Shown here piece by piece: positions 1-6,548 of a DNA stretch of 10,888 nt. The DNA lies in contig CAJOQO010000009.1 of NCBI GenBank assembly GCA_905236545.1, positions 1 to 10,888 of the forward strand, read 5' to 3'. This DNA comes from an uncultured Lachnospiraceae bacterium. GTDB lineage: Bacteria; Bacillota; Clostridia; Lachnospirales; Lachnospiraceae. Position numbers and translations under genes: made by a program. Under the pieces are notes generated by a model. That model saw only the letters and a program-made list of their open reading frames with translations. It did not search any database and was not told where the DNA came from. Position 1 is the stretch's first letter. Each line of letters opens with the position of its first letter.

Positions 1-744
1 ATCAATGCCACGCCGCAGATGATGATTGCGACGCGTTTTGGCGATACCCCGGTAAAAGCCGGCGACAGGCTGGCCGGCACCCGCATCATCCCGCTTACGA
101 TCGAAAAGAGCAGGATGGAGGATGTCGTGAGAAGAACCCGCGAGGTGACAGGCGGGAAGCCTGTGCTGACCCTGAAACCATACGCACATAAAAAGGTCGG
201 AATCGTCACTACCGGCTCTGAGGTATACCATGGGAGAATCCGGGATCAGTTCACGCCGGTTCTTCTTCGAAAGCTGGAGGAATACGACACGGAACTGATC
301 GGCCATGAGATAACGGATGACAACGACCGGATGACAACCGGAGCCATAAGGAAGCTTCTTGACGCAGGGGCGGACGTTGTCCTGTGCACCGGCGGAATGA
401 GTGTGGATCCGGATGACCGTACCCCTCTGGCCATCCGGAACACAGGCGCGAACATCGTTACCTACGGAGCGCCTGTCCTGCCCGGAGCCATGTTCCTGCT
501 CTCCTACCTATCCGGTGAAAATGCGCCGGAAGGATGTGAAGACGCCTGTCCCCGCGTCATTTGCGGACTGCCGGGGTGCGTCATGTACGCAAAACGGACG
601 ATCTTCGATCTGCTGCTGCCGCGCATCATGGCGGACGACCCGATCCGGGCGGAGGAGATTCACGCCCTGGGAGAAGGAGGCCTGTGCCTCGGCTGCGAAA
701 CCTGTACTTATCCGGCCTGCGGCTTCGGGAAGGGCCGCGCATAA
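1..744 (+). CDS. MoeA-like molybdopterin-binding protein, 3' part (5' end outside window)
   Basis: The reading frame is open from base 1 to the stop at 742-744, so about 247 C-terminal residues are present; relatives run to about 340, so roughly the first 90-100 are missing. It is a MoCF-type molybdopterin-binding protein of the MoeA-like kind found in anaerobic Firmicutes. The visible fold starts with [11 protein letters not shown], followed by the pterin-binding signature [11 protein letters not shown] and then APVLPGAMF and CGLPGCVMY. The last 25 residues carry a cysteine cluster, C-x2-C-x2-C-x4-C, followed by GFGKG. The family binds molybdopterin in the cytoplasm and is thought to act in molybdenum-cofactor assembly or delivery; which step this branch performs is not settled by sequence. 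moaC follows 118 bp downstream on the same strand, which supports a cofactor role. The cysteine tail suggests a metal or Fe-S site, which is inference. Confidence 0.85.
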   Translation: MNATPQMMIATRFGDTPVKAGDRLAGTRIIPLTIEKSRMEDVVRRTREVTGGKPVLTLKPYAHKKVGIVTTGSEVYHGRIRDQFTPVLLRKLEEYDTELIGHEITDDNDRMTTGAIRKLLDAGADVVLCTGGMSVDPDDRTPLAIRNTGANIVTYGAPVLPGAMFLLSYLSGENAPEGCEDACPRVICGLPGCVMYAKRTIFDLLLPRIMADDPIRAEEIHALGEGGLCLGCETCTYPACGFGKGRA

Positions 745-790
745 TAAACGTCTGCCGCGCAGGCATCTGAAACGTGTTTTCAGGGAGACA

Positions 791-848
791 GCCTATGACG
801 CCCCGCAGGGTGTCAGCAGGCCGGATATCTGCAGCAAAGCGGCTGCAG
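791..848 (+). promoter_or_regulatory. two adjacent hairpins in the moaC leader
   Basis: Hairpin 1 pairs 796-803 (TGACGCCC) with 808-815 (GGGTGTCA) around a CGCA loop, 8 bp with one G-T pair, and is extended across a small internal loop by GCCT 791-794 with AGGC 818-821. Hairpin 2 pairs CTGCAGC 829-835 with GCTGCAG 842-848 around AAAGCG. Its last base touches the moaC Shine-Dalgarno stretch (848-856). Neither has a T-tract, so they are not terminators. Folding could control access to the moaC ribosome binding site. I saw no match to the Moco riboswitch consensus. Confidence 0.45.
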
Positions 849-862
849 GGAGGAGGATATCC

Positions 863-1357
863 ATGGACTTCACACACCTCGATGAGCACGGCCATGCGAT
901 CATGGTCGACGTAACACAGAAAGAAGTGACAAACCGGATGGCAGCTGCCGAAGGAACGATCCGCGTCAGCCGGGAATGCTTTCTGAAGATTCAGGAAGGT
1001 ACGGTACCAAAAGGAGACGTATTTGCCGCTGCCCGGATCGCCGGCATCATGGGAGCAAAGCAAACGGCCGGCCTGATCCCTCTGTGTCATATTCTGAACC
1101 TGACCAGCGTAAAGATCGACTTCGGGCAGGAGGAAGCAGACCATCTGATCCGCGCCGTATGCACGGTACGCTGCAGCGGGAAAACGGGTGTTGAGATGGA
1201 GGCTCTTACAGGCGTATCGATCGCGCTGTTAACCATCTACGATATGTGTAAGGCCATAGATAAACAGATGGAAATCGGCGGGATCCGCCTCCTGCACAAG
1301 GAAGGGGGAAAATCGGGAAGGTATGACGCAGATATTAGTAAACAGACAGATGGATGA
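863..1357 (+). CDS. moaC: cyclic pyranopterin monophosphate synthase MoaC
   Basis: MoaC converts 3',8-cyclo-7,8-dihydro-GTP to cyclic pyranopterin monophosphate, the first dedicated intermediate of molybdenum-cofactor synthesis, in the cytoplasm. The product is 164 residues, close to E. coli MoaC (161). Seen directly: [12 protein letters not shown] at 50-61, PLCH at 73-76, [15 protein letters not shown] at 105-119 and YDMCKAIDK at 126-134. These line up with the family's active-site lysine, Cys-His pair and Asp/Lys (E. coli K51, C76, H77, D128, K131). The frame stays open upstream to 401, but the start is at 863 because GGGAGGAGG (848-856) lies 6 bases before this ATG and family homology begins here. 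It follows the MoeA-like gene with a 118-bp leader holding two hairpins. No moaA, moaB or mog is visible in the window. Confidence 0.96.
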   Translation: MDFTHLDEHGHAIMVDVTQKEVTNRMAAAEGTIRVSRECFLKIQEGTVPKGDVFAAARIAGIMGAKQTAGLIPLCHILNLTSVKIDFGQEEADHLIRAVCTVRCSGKTGVEMEALTGVSIALLTIYDMCKAIDKQMEIGGIRLLHKEGGKSGRYDADISKQTDG

Positions 1358-1411
1358 ACCGGCTTTGCGAAGGGGGCTCAGACATCATCTTGAAACGAGG
1401 GATAATCAATC

Positions 1412-1906
1412 ATGAACTTTTTTATCGATCTGGTCAGAAATCCGGTATTTCTGGCAGCAGGCGGCGCCTGGCTTGCAGCACAGCTGTCGAAAATAATCTA
1501 TGAAACGATCCGGAACGGTTTCCACCCGGGCCGGCTCACCGGAGGCGGCGGTATGCCGAGTTCCCATTCCGCAACCATGACAGGACTGACGATGGGCTGT
1601 CTGCTGTCCGGAACAGCCCGCAGCCCGGAGTTTGCCGTTTCCCTGTTTGCTGCCATGGTAGTCATATACGACGCCATGGGCGTGCGTTATGAAACCGGAA
1701 AGCAGTCGAAGATTCTGAACCGGATGCGCCAGCGAGACATCGAGGAGGGCCGGGAGCCTCTCTTTGACAAACCGCTGGATGAAAAGATGGGGCATACACT
1801 GGCAGAGGTGATCGTCGGCATCGCGGTCGGGATCGGCATCGCGCTCATCATGTGCCTCTGGGCGGCGCCCCTCATCGACGGTGCGCTCACCGCAGCAGGT
1901 TTGTAA
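1412..1906 (+). CDS. divergent PAP2 family membrane protein (DUF212)
   Basis: A 164-residue membrane protein of the divergent PAP2 (DUF212, YuiD-like) family. The signature GGGGMPSSHSA lies at about 44-54 and corresponds to the phosphatase-like SRPSxxxxH region of PAP2 enzymes. A second conserved block, YDAMGVRYETGKQ, lies at about 86-98, and a third near GHTLAEVIVG. Hydrophobic segments fall near 11-28, 54-66, 76-90 and 136-156. The reaction is not established; relation to acid phosphatase/vanadium haloperoxidase enzymes suggests action on a phosphorylated membrane substrate. The ATG is preceded by GAGGG (1397-1401), 10 bases away, a moderate site. It lies 54 bp after moaC and could be read with it, but nothing ties it to molybdenum. 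A new promoter follows at 1931, so it probably ends a transcription unit, although I found no clear terminator. Confidence 0.9.
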   Translation: MNFFIDLVRNPVFLAAGGAWLAAQLSKIIYETIRNGFHPGRLTGGGGMPSSHSATMTGLTMGCLLSGTARSPEFAVSLFAAMVVIYDAMGVRYETGKQSKILNRMRQRDIEEGREPLFDKPLDEKMGHTLAEVIVGIAVGIGIALIMCLWAAPLIDGALTAAGL

Positions 1907-1930
1907 CGGCAGTATGTCCCCATGCGATAA

Positions 1931-1959
1931 TTGATTTCGGGAAACTAACGTATTATGAT
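1931..1959 (+). promoter_or_regulatory. sigma-A-type promoter for the NfeD-SPFH pair
   Basis: TTGATT (1931-1936) and TATGAT (1954-1959) are separated by exactly 17 bases. Each hexamer is close to consensus (TTGACA, TATAAT). The expected transcript start near 1966 gives a leader of about 110 nt before the ATG at 2077. It fits a unit beginning with the NfeD gene. Confidence 0.6.
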
Positions 1960-1979
1960 AGCGGTAGAAAGAAAAGGAT

Positions 1980-2033
1980 CTGTTTCAGAATGAAAAGTTT
2001 TCTGTGCAGAAGGGAAACGTGATTTCTGAACAG
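1980..2033 (+). promoter_or_regulatory. stem-loop in the NfeD leader
   Basis: CTGTT-T-CAGAA (1980-1990) pairs with TTCTGAACAG (2024-2033): ten base pairs with a bulged T at 1985. An alternative outer pairing, GGATC 1976-1980 with GATCC 2051-2055, would reach close to the ribosome binding site at 2061-2069. There is no T-tract, so it is not a terminator. A role in translation or stability is only inferred. Confidence 0.3.
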
Positions 2034-2076
2034 CTCCTGACCGATGTCTCGATCCTGACGGAAGGAGGGATAGATC

Positions 2077-2529
2077 ATGAGTGCAGATGCCATTTTCTGG
2101 CTGGTAACGATGGTTCTGTTTCTGATCCTCGAAATGGTAACGATCAGCCTGGTATCCATCTGGTTCGTCGGCGGCAGCTTTGCAGCATTTCTGACGACGT
2201 TTATCGTACATACCCTGTGGATCGAGATCATTGTATTTCTTGGGGTTTCCCTGATTCTGCTGTTCATGCTCCGGCCGCTTGCAAGGAAGTTCAGCGTGAA
2301 ACAGAAAGACCAGATACGCAGCGGCGCACAGTCCCTGATCGGAAAAAGAGCGATCGTGACAGAGGCGATTGATAACCTGCACGCGAAGGGGGAAGTCCAG
2401 GTCAACGGCCAGTACTGGAGCGCGAAGACGATGGATGACTACATAAAGATCGCAAAGGACAGTATCGTCGTGATACGTGAGGTGGATGGTGTCCGGCTTG
2501 TTGTGGAGAACCTTGAGAAGACCGCATGA
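2077..2529 (+). CDS. NfeD family membrane protein
   Basis: A 150-residue short-form NfeD protein. Residues about 5-70 hold two or three hydrophobic membrane segments (for example IFWLVTMVLFLILEMV and IEIIVFLGVSLILLFML). Residues about 86-147 match the soluble NfeD beta-barrel (OB-like) domain: SLIGKRAIVTEAID, then GEVQVNGQYWSA and a final VVIREVDGVRLVVE. The serine-protease domain of long NfeD proteins is absent, as is normal for this form. A good ribosome binding site, GGAAGGAGGG (2060-2069), precedes the ATG. Short NfeD proteins are usually encoded next to an SPFH protein and are thought to work with it in membrane microdomains; here that partner starts 44 bp downstream. The promoter at 1931 probably drives both. 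Confidence 0.92.
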   Translation: MSADAIFWLVTMVLFLILEMVTISLVSIWFVGGSFAAFLTTFIVHTLWIEIIVFLGVSLILLFMLRPLARKFSVKQKDQIRSGAQSLIGKRAIVTEAIDNLHAKGEVQVNGQYWSAKTMDDYIKIAKDSIVVIREVDGVRLVVENLEKTA

Positions 2530-2573
2530 CGTTGATACAGCGTTAAAAGTGCATTCAGGAAGGAGGCTGAACT

Positions 2574-3554
2574 ATGAATCTTAGTATAGGACTGGTGATT
2601 GGAATCATACTTGTGCTGCTGATCGTATGGATCATCATGACCAGCATCCGGATCGTTCCGCAGGCAACGGCGGTGATCGTAGAAAGACTGGGCGCATATC
2701 AGGCGACCTGGGATGTGGGCCTTCATCTGAAAGCACCGTTTATCGACCGGATCGCAAAGAGAGTCACTCTGAAGGAACAGGTGGTGGACTTTCCGCCGCA
2801 GCCGGTGATCACGAAAGACAACGTCACGATGCAGATCGACACGGTTGTATTTTTCCAGATCACCGATCCGAAGCTGTATACCTACGGCGTCGAGAATCCC
2901 ATCATGGCGATCGGGAACCTGACCGCGACCACGCTGAGAAACATCATCGGTGAAATGGAACTCGACGAGACGCTCACTTCCCGCGAGGTCATCAATACCA
3001 ACATGAGAGCGACGCTGGACCAGGCGACGGATCCCTGGGGGATCAAGGTGGGCCGCGTTGAACTGAAGAATATCATCCTGCCCGATGACATTAAGAATTC
3101 GATGGAGCGGCAGATGAAGGCAGAGCGTGAGAGACGTGCGGTGATCCTGACAGCAGAGGGCGAAAAGAAATCAGCGATTCTGACGGCGGAAGGCCGGAAG
3201 GAATCGGCCGTGCTTGAGGCCGAGGCGGAGAAGGAGGCGGCGATTCTTCGGGCGGAAGCCGCCAAGGAGAAAATGGTCCGGGAAGCGCAGGGACGTGCTG
3301 AGGCGATCCGTACCACACAGCAGGCGACCGCGGATGGCATACGGATGATCAAGGAAGCGGGTGCGGATCAGGCGGTTCTGGCGCTCAAGAGCCTTGAAGT
3401 GTGGCCGGCCGTCGCGGATGGCAGGGCGACCAAGATCATCATTCCAAGCGAGATCCAGAATGTCGCGGGCCTCGTCAAGGCGCTGCAGGAATCCGTTTCG
3501 GACAGCATGATGGCGTCCCCGAACGAGGGGAAACCGGCAAACGAGGATCCGTAA
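2574..3554 (+). CDS. SPFH/band 7 (stomatin-like) membrane protein
   Basis: A 326-residue SPFH protein of the stomatin/QmcA type. Residues about 4-23 form one N-terminal membrane anchor. The SPFH domain covers about 26-185, with typical blocks VPQATAVIVERLGAY, GLHLKAPFIDRI, FPPQPVITKDNV and WGIKVGRVELKNI. Residues about 180-260 are a charged Ala/Glu-rich coiled coil with an exact 11-residue repeat. The tail (about 265-300) includes LALKSLEVWPAVADG and KIIIPSEI, as in other family members. These proteins oligomerise into large membrane-attached cages or microdomains and often hold membrane proteases; the substrate here is unknown. Its ATG follows AAGGAGG (2559-2565), and it sits directly behind its usual NfeD partner. 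The family call is firm; a closer label (QmcA or slipin) is less certain. Confidence 0.93.
   Translation: MNLSIGLVIGIILVLLIVWIIMTSIRIVPQATAVIVERLGAYQATWDVGLHLKAPFIDRIAKRVTLKEQVVDFPPQPVITKDNVTMQIDTVVFFQITDPKLYTYGVENPIMAIGNLTATTLRNIIGEMELDETLTSREVINTNMRATLDQATDPWGIKVGRVELKNIILPDDIKNSMERQMKAERERRAVILTAEGEKKSAILTAEGRKESAVLEAEAEKEAAILRAEAAKEKMVREAQGRAEAIRTTQQATADGIRMIKEAGADQAVLALKSLEVWPAVADGRATKIIIPSEIQNVAGLVKALQESVSDSMMASPNEGKPANEDP
3138..3269 (+). repeat. four 33-bp coding repeats (11-residue coiled-coil units) in the SPFH gene
   Basis: Residues 189-232 are four consecutive 11-residue units: AVILTAEGEKK, SAILTAEGRKE, SAVLEAEAEKE and AAILRAEAAKE, with a weaker fifth (KMVREAQGRAE). The 33-bp period is visible in the DNA but has diverged at silent sites. 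An 11-residue period fits a hendecad coiled coil, as expected for the rod part of an SPFH protein. Confidence 0.8.
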
Positions 3555-3582
3555 GCGAAGGGGAATCTGTTTGGAGAAGTTG

Positions 3583-3625
3583 TTTACAGAAAGCGCTTTT
3601 GTGAAAGCGTGCAGCTCTCTATAAG
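3583..3625 (+). promoter_or_regulatory. possible argF promoter with a 10-bp palindrome
   Basis: The 103-bp gap before argF holds the perfect palindrome AAAGCGCTTT (3590-3599), which resembles the core of a CcpA cre site but lacks the outer T and C bases of that consensus. TATAAG (3620-3625) could be a -10 box, with TTGTGA (3599-3604) as a weak -35 at 15 bases. TTTACA (3583-3588) looks like a -35 but has no partner at the right distance. No ArgR-type AT-rich dyad was seen. Promoter and operator are both tentative. Confidence 0.3.
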
Positions 3626-3657
3626 AGCGGATAGAAAGGATACACAGGCAATCATCC

Positions 3658-4641
3658 ATGGATATTCGGGGACGCAGTTTTCTGACACTGAAAGACTTCA
3701 CGCCGGAGGAGATCACCGGTATGATCGACCGCGCCGCGCAGCTGAAGGCGCTGAAGAAGGCGCACACGCCGCATCGCAGCCACGAGGGGAAAAACATTGC
3801 GCTGATCTTCGAGAAGACCAGTACCCGGACCCGCTGCTCCTTCGAGGTGGCGGCGTATGACCTGGGCATGCAGGTCACGTACCTGGATCCGTCCGGATCG
3901 CAGATCGGAAAGAAGGAAAGCATCGCGGATACCGCGCGCGTGCTGGGCCGTATGTATGACGGAATCGAGTACAGGGGCTATGAGCAGGAGATTGTGGAAG
4001 CCCTTGCAAGGTATGCCGGCGTTCCGGTCTGGAATGGCCTGACCAATGAATATCATCCCACGCAGATGCTCGCCGATATGCTCACGATCCGGGAGCATTT
4101 TGGAACGCTGAAGGGAAGAAAACTGACATACATGGGGGACGCCCGCTATAACATGGGGAACTCCCTGATGATCACCTGCGCAAAGCTCGGGCTGCATTTT
4201 ACCGCGTGTACGGATCAGGAATATTTCCCGCAGCAGTCTCTGGTAAAGGAATGCGCCGTCTGGGCGAAGGAGTCCGGCGGGAGCATTACCCTCACGGAAG
4301 ATGTCGCAAAAGGGGCAGCCGGCGCGGATGTGATCTATACGGATGTGTGGGTGTCCATGGGCGAGCCGGAGGAGGTATGGGAAGAGCGTATCCGCAGGCT
4401 CAGGCCCTATCAGGTCGATGCAAAGGTTATGTCGCTCGCAGGTCCGGGTGCTGTCTTTATGCACTGCCTGCCTGCATTCCACGACCTCAACACGACCATC
4501 GGCCGGAAGATCCATGAAAAGTATGGCCTGAGAGCGATGGAGGTGACGGACGAAGTATTCGAGTCGGAGCAGTCCATTGTATTTGACGAAGCGGAAAACC
4601 GCATGCATACCATCAAGGCGGTGATGGATCTGACATTATGA
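3658..4641 (+). CDS. argF: ornithine carbamoyltransferase
   Basis: This enzyme joins carbamoyl phosphate and ornithine to give citrulline and phosphate in arginine synthesis; the reverse use in arginine breakdown (arcB) cannot be excluded from sequence alone. The 327-residue length is normal. The carbamoyl-phosphate loop STRTR is at 55-59, HPTQ at 133-136, the ornithine-side SMG loop in DVWVSMGE at 229-236, and the catalytic HCLPAFHD at 269-276. The start is the first ATG of the open frame and matches the usual N-terminus ([15 protein letters not shown]). Its ribosome binding site is weak: the nearest purine stretch, AGAAAGGA (3633-3640), ends 17 bases upstream, and no alternative start codon lies between. 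No other arg or arc gene is present, so it stands apart from an arginine operon. A small membrane-protein gene overlaps its stop codon. Confidence 0.96.
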   Translation: MDIRGRSFLTLKDFTPEEITGMIDRAAQLKALKKAHTPHRSHEGKNIALIFEKTSTRTRCSFEVAAYDLGMQVTYLDPSGSQIGKKESIADTARVLGRMYDGIEYRGYEQEIVEALARYAGVPVWNGLTNEYHPTQMLADMLTIREHFGTLKGRKLTYMGDARYNMGNSLMITCAKLGLHFTACTDQEYFPQQSLVKECAVWAKESGGSITLTEDVAKGAAGADVIYTDVWVSMGEPEEVWEERIRRLRPYQVDAKVMSLAGPGAVFMHCLPAFHDLNTTIGRKIHEKYGLRAMEVTDEVFESEQSIVFDEAENRMHTIKAVMDLTL

Positions 4642-4931
4642 CTTCCCGATCACAGCCCTCCAAAGAATATTACAGGAAGCTGCGCAACAGGCATGCCATG
4701 GAATGGTTCTGCCTGATCGTTGCTGCCATCATGTTTGTGCTGGCAGCGATCTTCCTTCTGGACATTGACCGCAGTCAGTGGATTCCGGAGGCAATCGTAG
4801 TGCTTGGCGGCGTCATGAACATCGTCCTCGCCATAAGGGCTGCCCTCATCAGGCTCTGGATTCTGATGATCGCACTGCTCATGGCGGGCGGCGTCTGCTT
4901 CGGTTTGCTTGCGTATATCAAATGGACATGA
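4638..4931 (+). CDS. small hydrophobic membrane protein of unknown function
   Basis: I do not recognise this 97-residue protein. It has a basic N-terminal tail (about 1-20, RKLRNRH) and three hydrophobic segments near 22-42, 49-68 and 71-93, so it is predicted to be a three-pass membrane protein, with the tail probably in the cytoplasm. No catalytic or metal-binding motif stands out. Its ATG overlaps the argF stop by 4 bp (ATGA), which suggests translational coupling; there is no separate strong ribosome binding site in the argF 3' end. Frame, length and the 84-bp gap to birA support a real gene. Function cannot be inferred from its position between argF and birA, which do not share a pathway. 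Confidence 0.7.
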   Translation: MTSRSQPSKEYYRKLRNRHAMEWFCLIVAAIMFVLAAIFLLDIDRSQWIPEAIVVLGGVMNIVLAIRAALIRLWILMIALLMAGGVCFGLLAYIKWT

Positions 4932-5015
4932 TACAGGCAGGCCTGGCGCGTCAGATACAAAGACTCAGATCCTCCGTGAATCGTAGCGGCCTGTGGCAGC
5001 ATACAGGGAAAACAT

Positions 5016-6026
5016 ATGGACAACAAATATGAGATCCTCCGCATTCTGCGTGAGAGCGACGCTTCTGTATCCGGCCAGGAACTGAGTGAACGGATCGGGA
5101 TCTCCAGAACTGCAGTATGGAAGCATATCCGCTCACTGGAAGAAGAGGGCTATGGCATCGAAGCCGTGAACCGAAAGGGGTACCGGCTCGTGGGCGTGCC
5201 GGACTCGATCGCCGCCAGGGAAGTGGGCAGCCGCCTGACCACGCATCGCATGGGAAGAGATATCCGCTACTTCAGCCGGATTGATTCGACCAATCAGTAT
5301 GCGAAACGGATCGCGGAGGAGGATCAGGACAGCGGAAAGGGAGAAGCGGCTGCTGACGGAACCCTGGTCATTGCGGATGAGCAGACTGCGGGAAAGGGAA
5401 GAAGCGGGCGGCACTGGGTCACGCCTCCGAAGGAAGCGATCGCATTTACCCTGATCCTCAGGCCGCAGCTGGCACCGGAGAAAATATCCATGGTCACCCT
5501 CGTCATGGGGCTGTCGGTGGTCAATGCGATCCGTTCGCTGTATGGACTGGATGCGGGGATCAAATGGCCGAACGACGCTGTGGCGAACGGCAGGAAGCTC
5601 TGCGGCATTCTGACGGAAATGAGCGCGGAGATCGGAGCGGTGCATTACATCGTGATCGGTGTCGGCATCAATGCCAACCTGACCTGGTTTCCGGAGGAGA
5701 TCCGTTCCATAGCGACAAGCCTGAAGCTTGAGCTGGGGAGGGACGTCAACCGGGCGGAGCTGATCGCGGCTGTCATGGAAGAGTTCGAGCGGCTGTACAC
5801 CATGTTTGAAGAAAGCGGAAGCCTCAGGAGCCTGAAGGAGGAATACAACGCCGTCTGTCTGAATAAAGACCGGCCGGTCCGTGTATTGGACCCGCATGGA
5901 GAATATACAGGGATCTCACGCGGCATCGACGACAGCGGGGCGCTGCTGGTGGAGCGCGAAGGCGGCGCGGTGCAGGCAGTGAGCTCCGGAGAAGTATCCG
6001 TACGGGGAATCTATGGATATGTGTAG
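5016..6026 (+). CDS. birA: bifunctional biotin--[acetyl-CoA-carboxylase] ligase / biotin operon repressor
   Basis: BirA activates biotin with ATP to biotinyl-5'-AMP and transfers it to the biotin carrier domain of carboxylases; forms with an N-terminal DNA-binding domain also repress biotin genes. The 336-residue protein has that domain at about 1-60 (helix-turn-helix SGQELSERIGISRTAVWKHI, then the wing NRKGYRL). The ligase core follows: DSTN at 90-93, the adenylate loop GKGRSGRHW at 126-134, KWPND at 183-187, KLCGILTE at 194-201 and GVGINAN at 215-221. The C-terminal SH3-like domain ends the chain. A short acidic/glycine insertion (EEDQDSGKGEAAADG, about 101-115) lies in a loop that is usually shorter. 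AGGGAA (5005-5010) precedes the ATG. No biotin synthesis or transport gene is nearby, so any repressor target lies elsewhere. Confidence 0.95.
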   Translation: MDNKYEILRILRESDASVSGQELSERIGISRTAVWKHIRSLEEEGYGIEAVNRKGYRLVGVPDSIAAREVGSRLTTHRMGRDIRYFSRIDSTNQYAKRIAEEDQDSGKGEAAADGTLVIADEQTAGKGRSGRHWVTPPKEAIAFTLILRPQLAPEKISMVTLVMGLSVVNAIRSLYGLDAGIKWPNDAVANGRKLCGILTEMSAEIGAVHYIVIGVGINANLTWFPEEIRSIATSLKLELGRDVNRAELIAAVMEEFERLYTMFEESGSLRSLKEEYNAVCLNKDRPVRVLDPHGEYTGISRGIDDSGALLVEREGGAVQAVSSGEVSVRGIYGYV

Positions 6027-6047
6027 CCATATCGATTGCATCTGAAT

Positions 6048-6082
6048 GACAGATACCGGCAGCAATTCTGCCGGCATCTGTC
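6048..6082 (+). terminator. strong hairpin after birA, without a T-tract
   Basis: Bases 6048-6062 pair with 6068-6082 around a CAATT loop: 14 base pairs with a single A-C mismatch (6055/6075). It begins 21 bases after the birA stop, a usual place for a terminator. Neither side has a run of T, so it is not a standard intrinsic terminator for either strand; it may protect the 3' end or assist another form of termination. Confidence 0.4.
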
Positions 6083-6143
6083 AATAACGCGATACGGGAT
6101 ACAGCCCCGGTGAATCGCAGACGCGGCACAGAGAGTAACGATT

Positions 6144-6515
6144 ATGCTTGATCATGACAGGAATAAAAAAGGAGAGGTCGTTTTGTGCGCGGCCAGTTCC
6201 TACGAACAGAAATACTATTTTAACGGCTCATTCAGCCAGATCCCGGGAGAGGTAAAGGATCAGCTGCATATTATCTGCGTGCTGTTCACAGAAGACATTG
6301 GAGGGATCATTCTCTTTGTCTTTGACGGGGAAGGACATCTGCAGATACGCACCCAGGCGAAGGACTCCGACTACAATTATGATGAGATCGGAGCAGCGCT
6401 CGAAGTAAAGGAGATCCAGCGGCAGAGAAGGGACATGCTGAATGGACTGGAGCTGTACTACCGCGCAGTCTTTCTGCATGAGAATCTGGATCTGGAGGCC
6501 TGGCAGCTGGAGTGA
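6144..6515 (+). CDS. DUF6145-like protein of unknown function
   Basis: A 123-residue soluble acidic protein that I match from memory to DUF6145, a small Lachnospiraceae family; no function is known to me. Visible features are VVLCAASSYEQKYYFN near the start, the central IICVLFTEDIGGIILFVFD, then YDEIGAALEVKEIQRQR and a helical end, LNGLELYYRAVFL. There is no signal peptide or full membrane segment. The chosen ATG has a weak GAGAG (6130-6134) 9 bases upstream. An in-frame TTG at 6183 has the better GGAGAG (6171-6176) 6 bases ahead and would give a product 13 residues shorter. I kept the ATG because I recall family members having residues before the VVLC block. dusB follows 33 bp after the stop, so the two are probably cotranscribed. 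Confidence 0.75.
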   Translation: MLDHDRNKKGEVVLCAASSYEQKYYFNGSFSQIPGEVKDQLHIICVLFTEDIGGIILFVFDGEGHLQIRTQAKDSDYNYDEIGAALEVKEIQRQRRDMLNGLELYYRAVFLHENLDLEAWQLE

Positions 6516-6548
6516 ATACAGGGAAATGCTTCGAACGGAGGAACGTAC

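Noticed and set aside
401..862. Extension of the moaC frame upstream to 401
   Set aside because: The extra 154 codons overlap the MoeA-like gene in another frame and read as low-complexity Arg/Pro/Cys; the ATG at 863 has the ribosome site and the family start.
3171..3923. 250-codon minus-strand frame across the SPFH-argF gap
   Set aside because: Overlaps two certain plus-strand genes, with no motif and no start signal.
3652..4608. 318-codon minus-strand frame opposite argF
   Set aside because: Shadow of a fully convincing argF; translation is rich in His/Arg/Gln with no recognisable motif.
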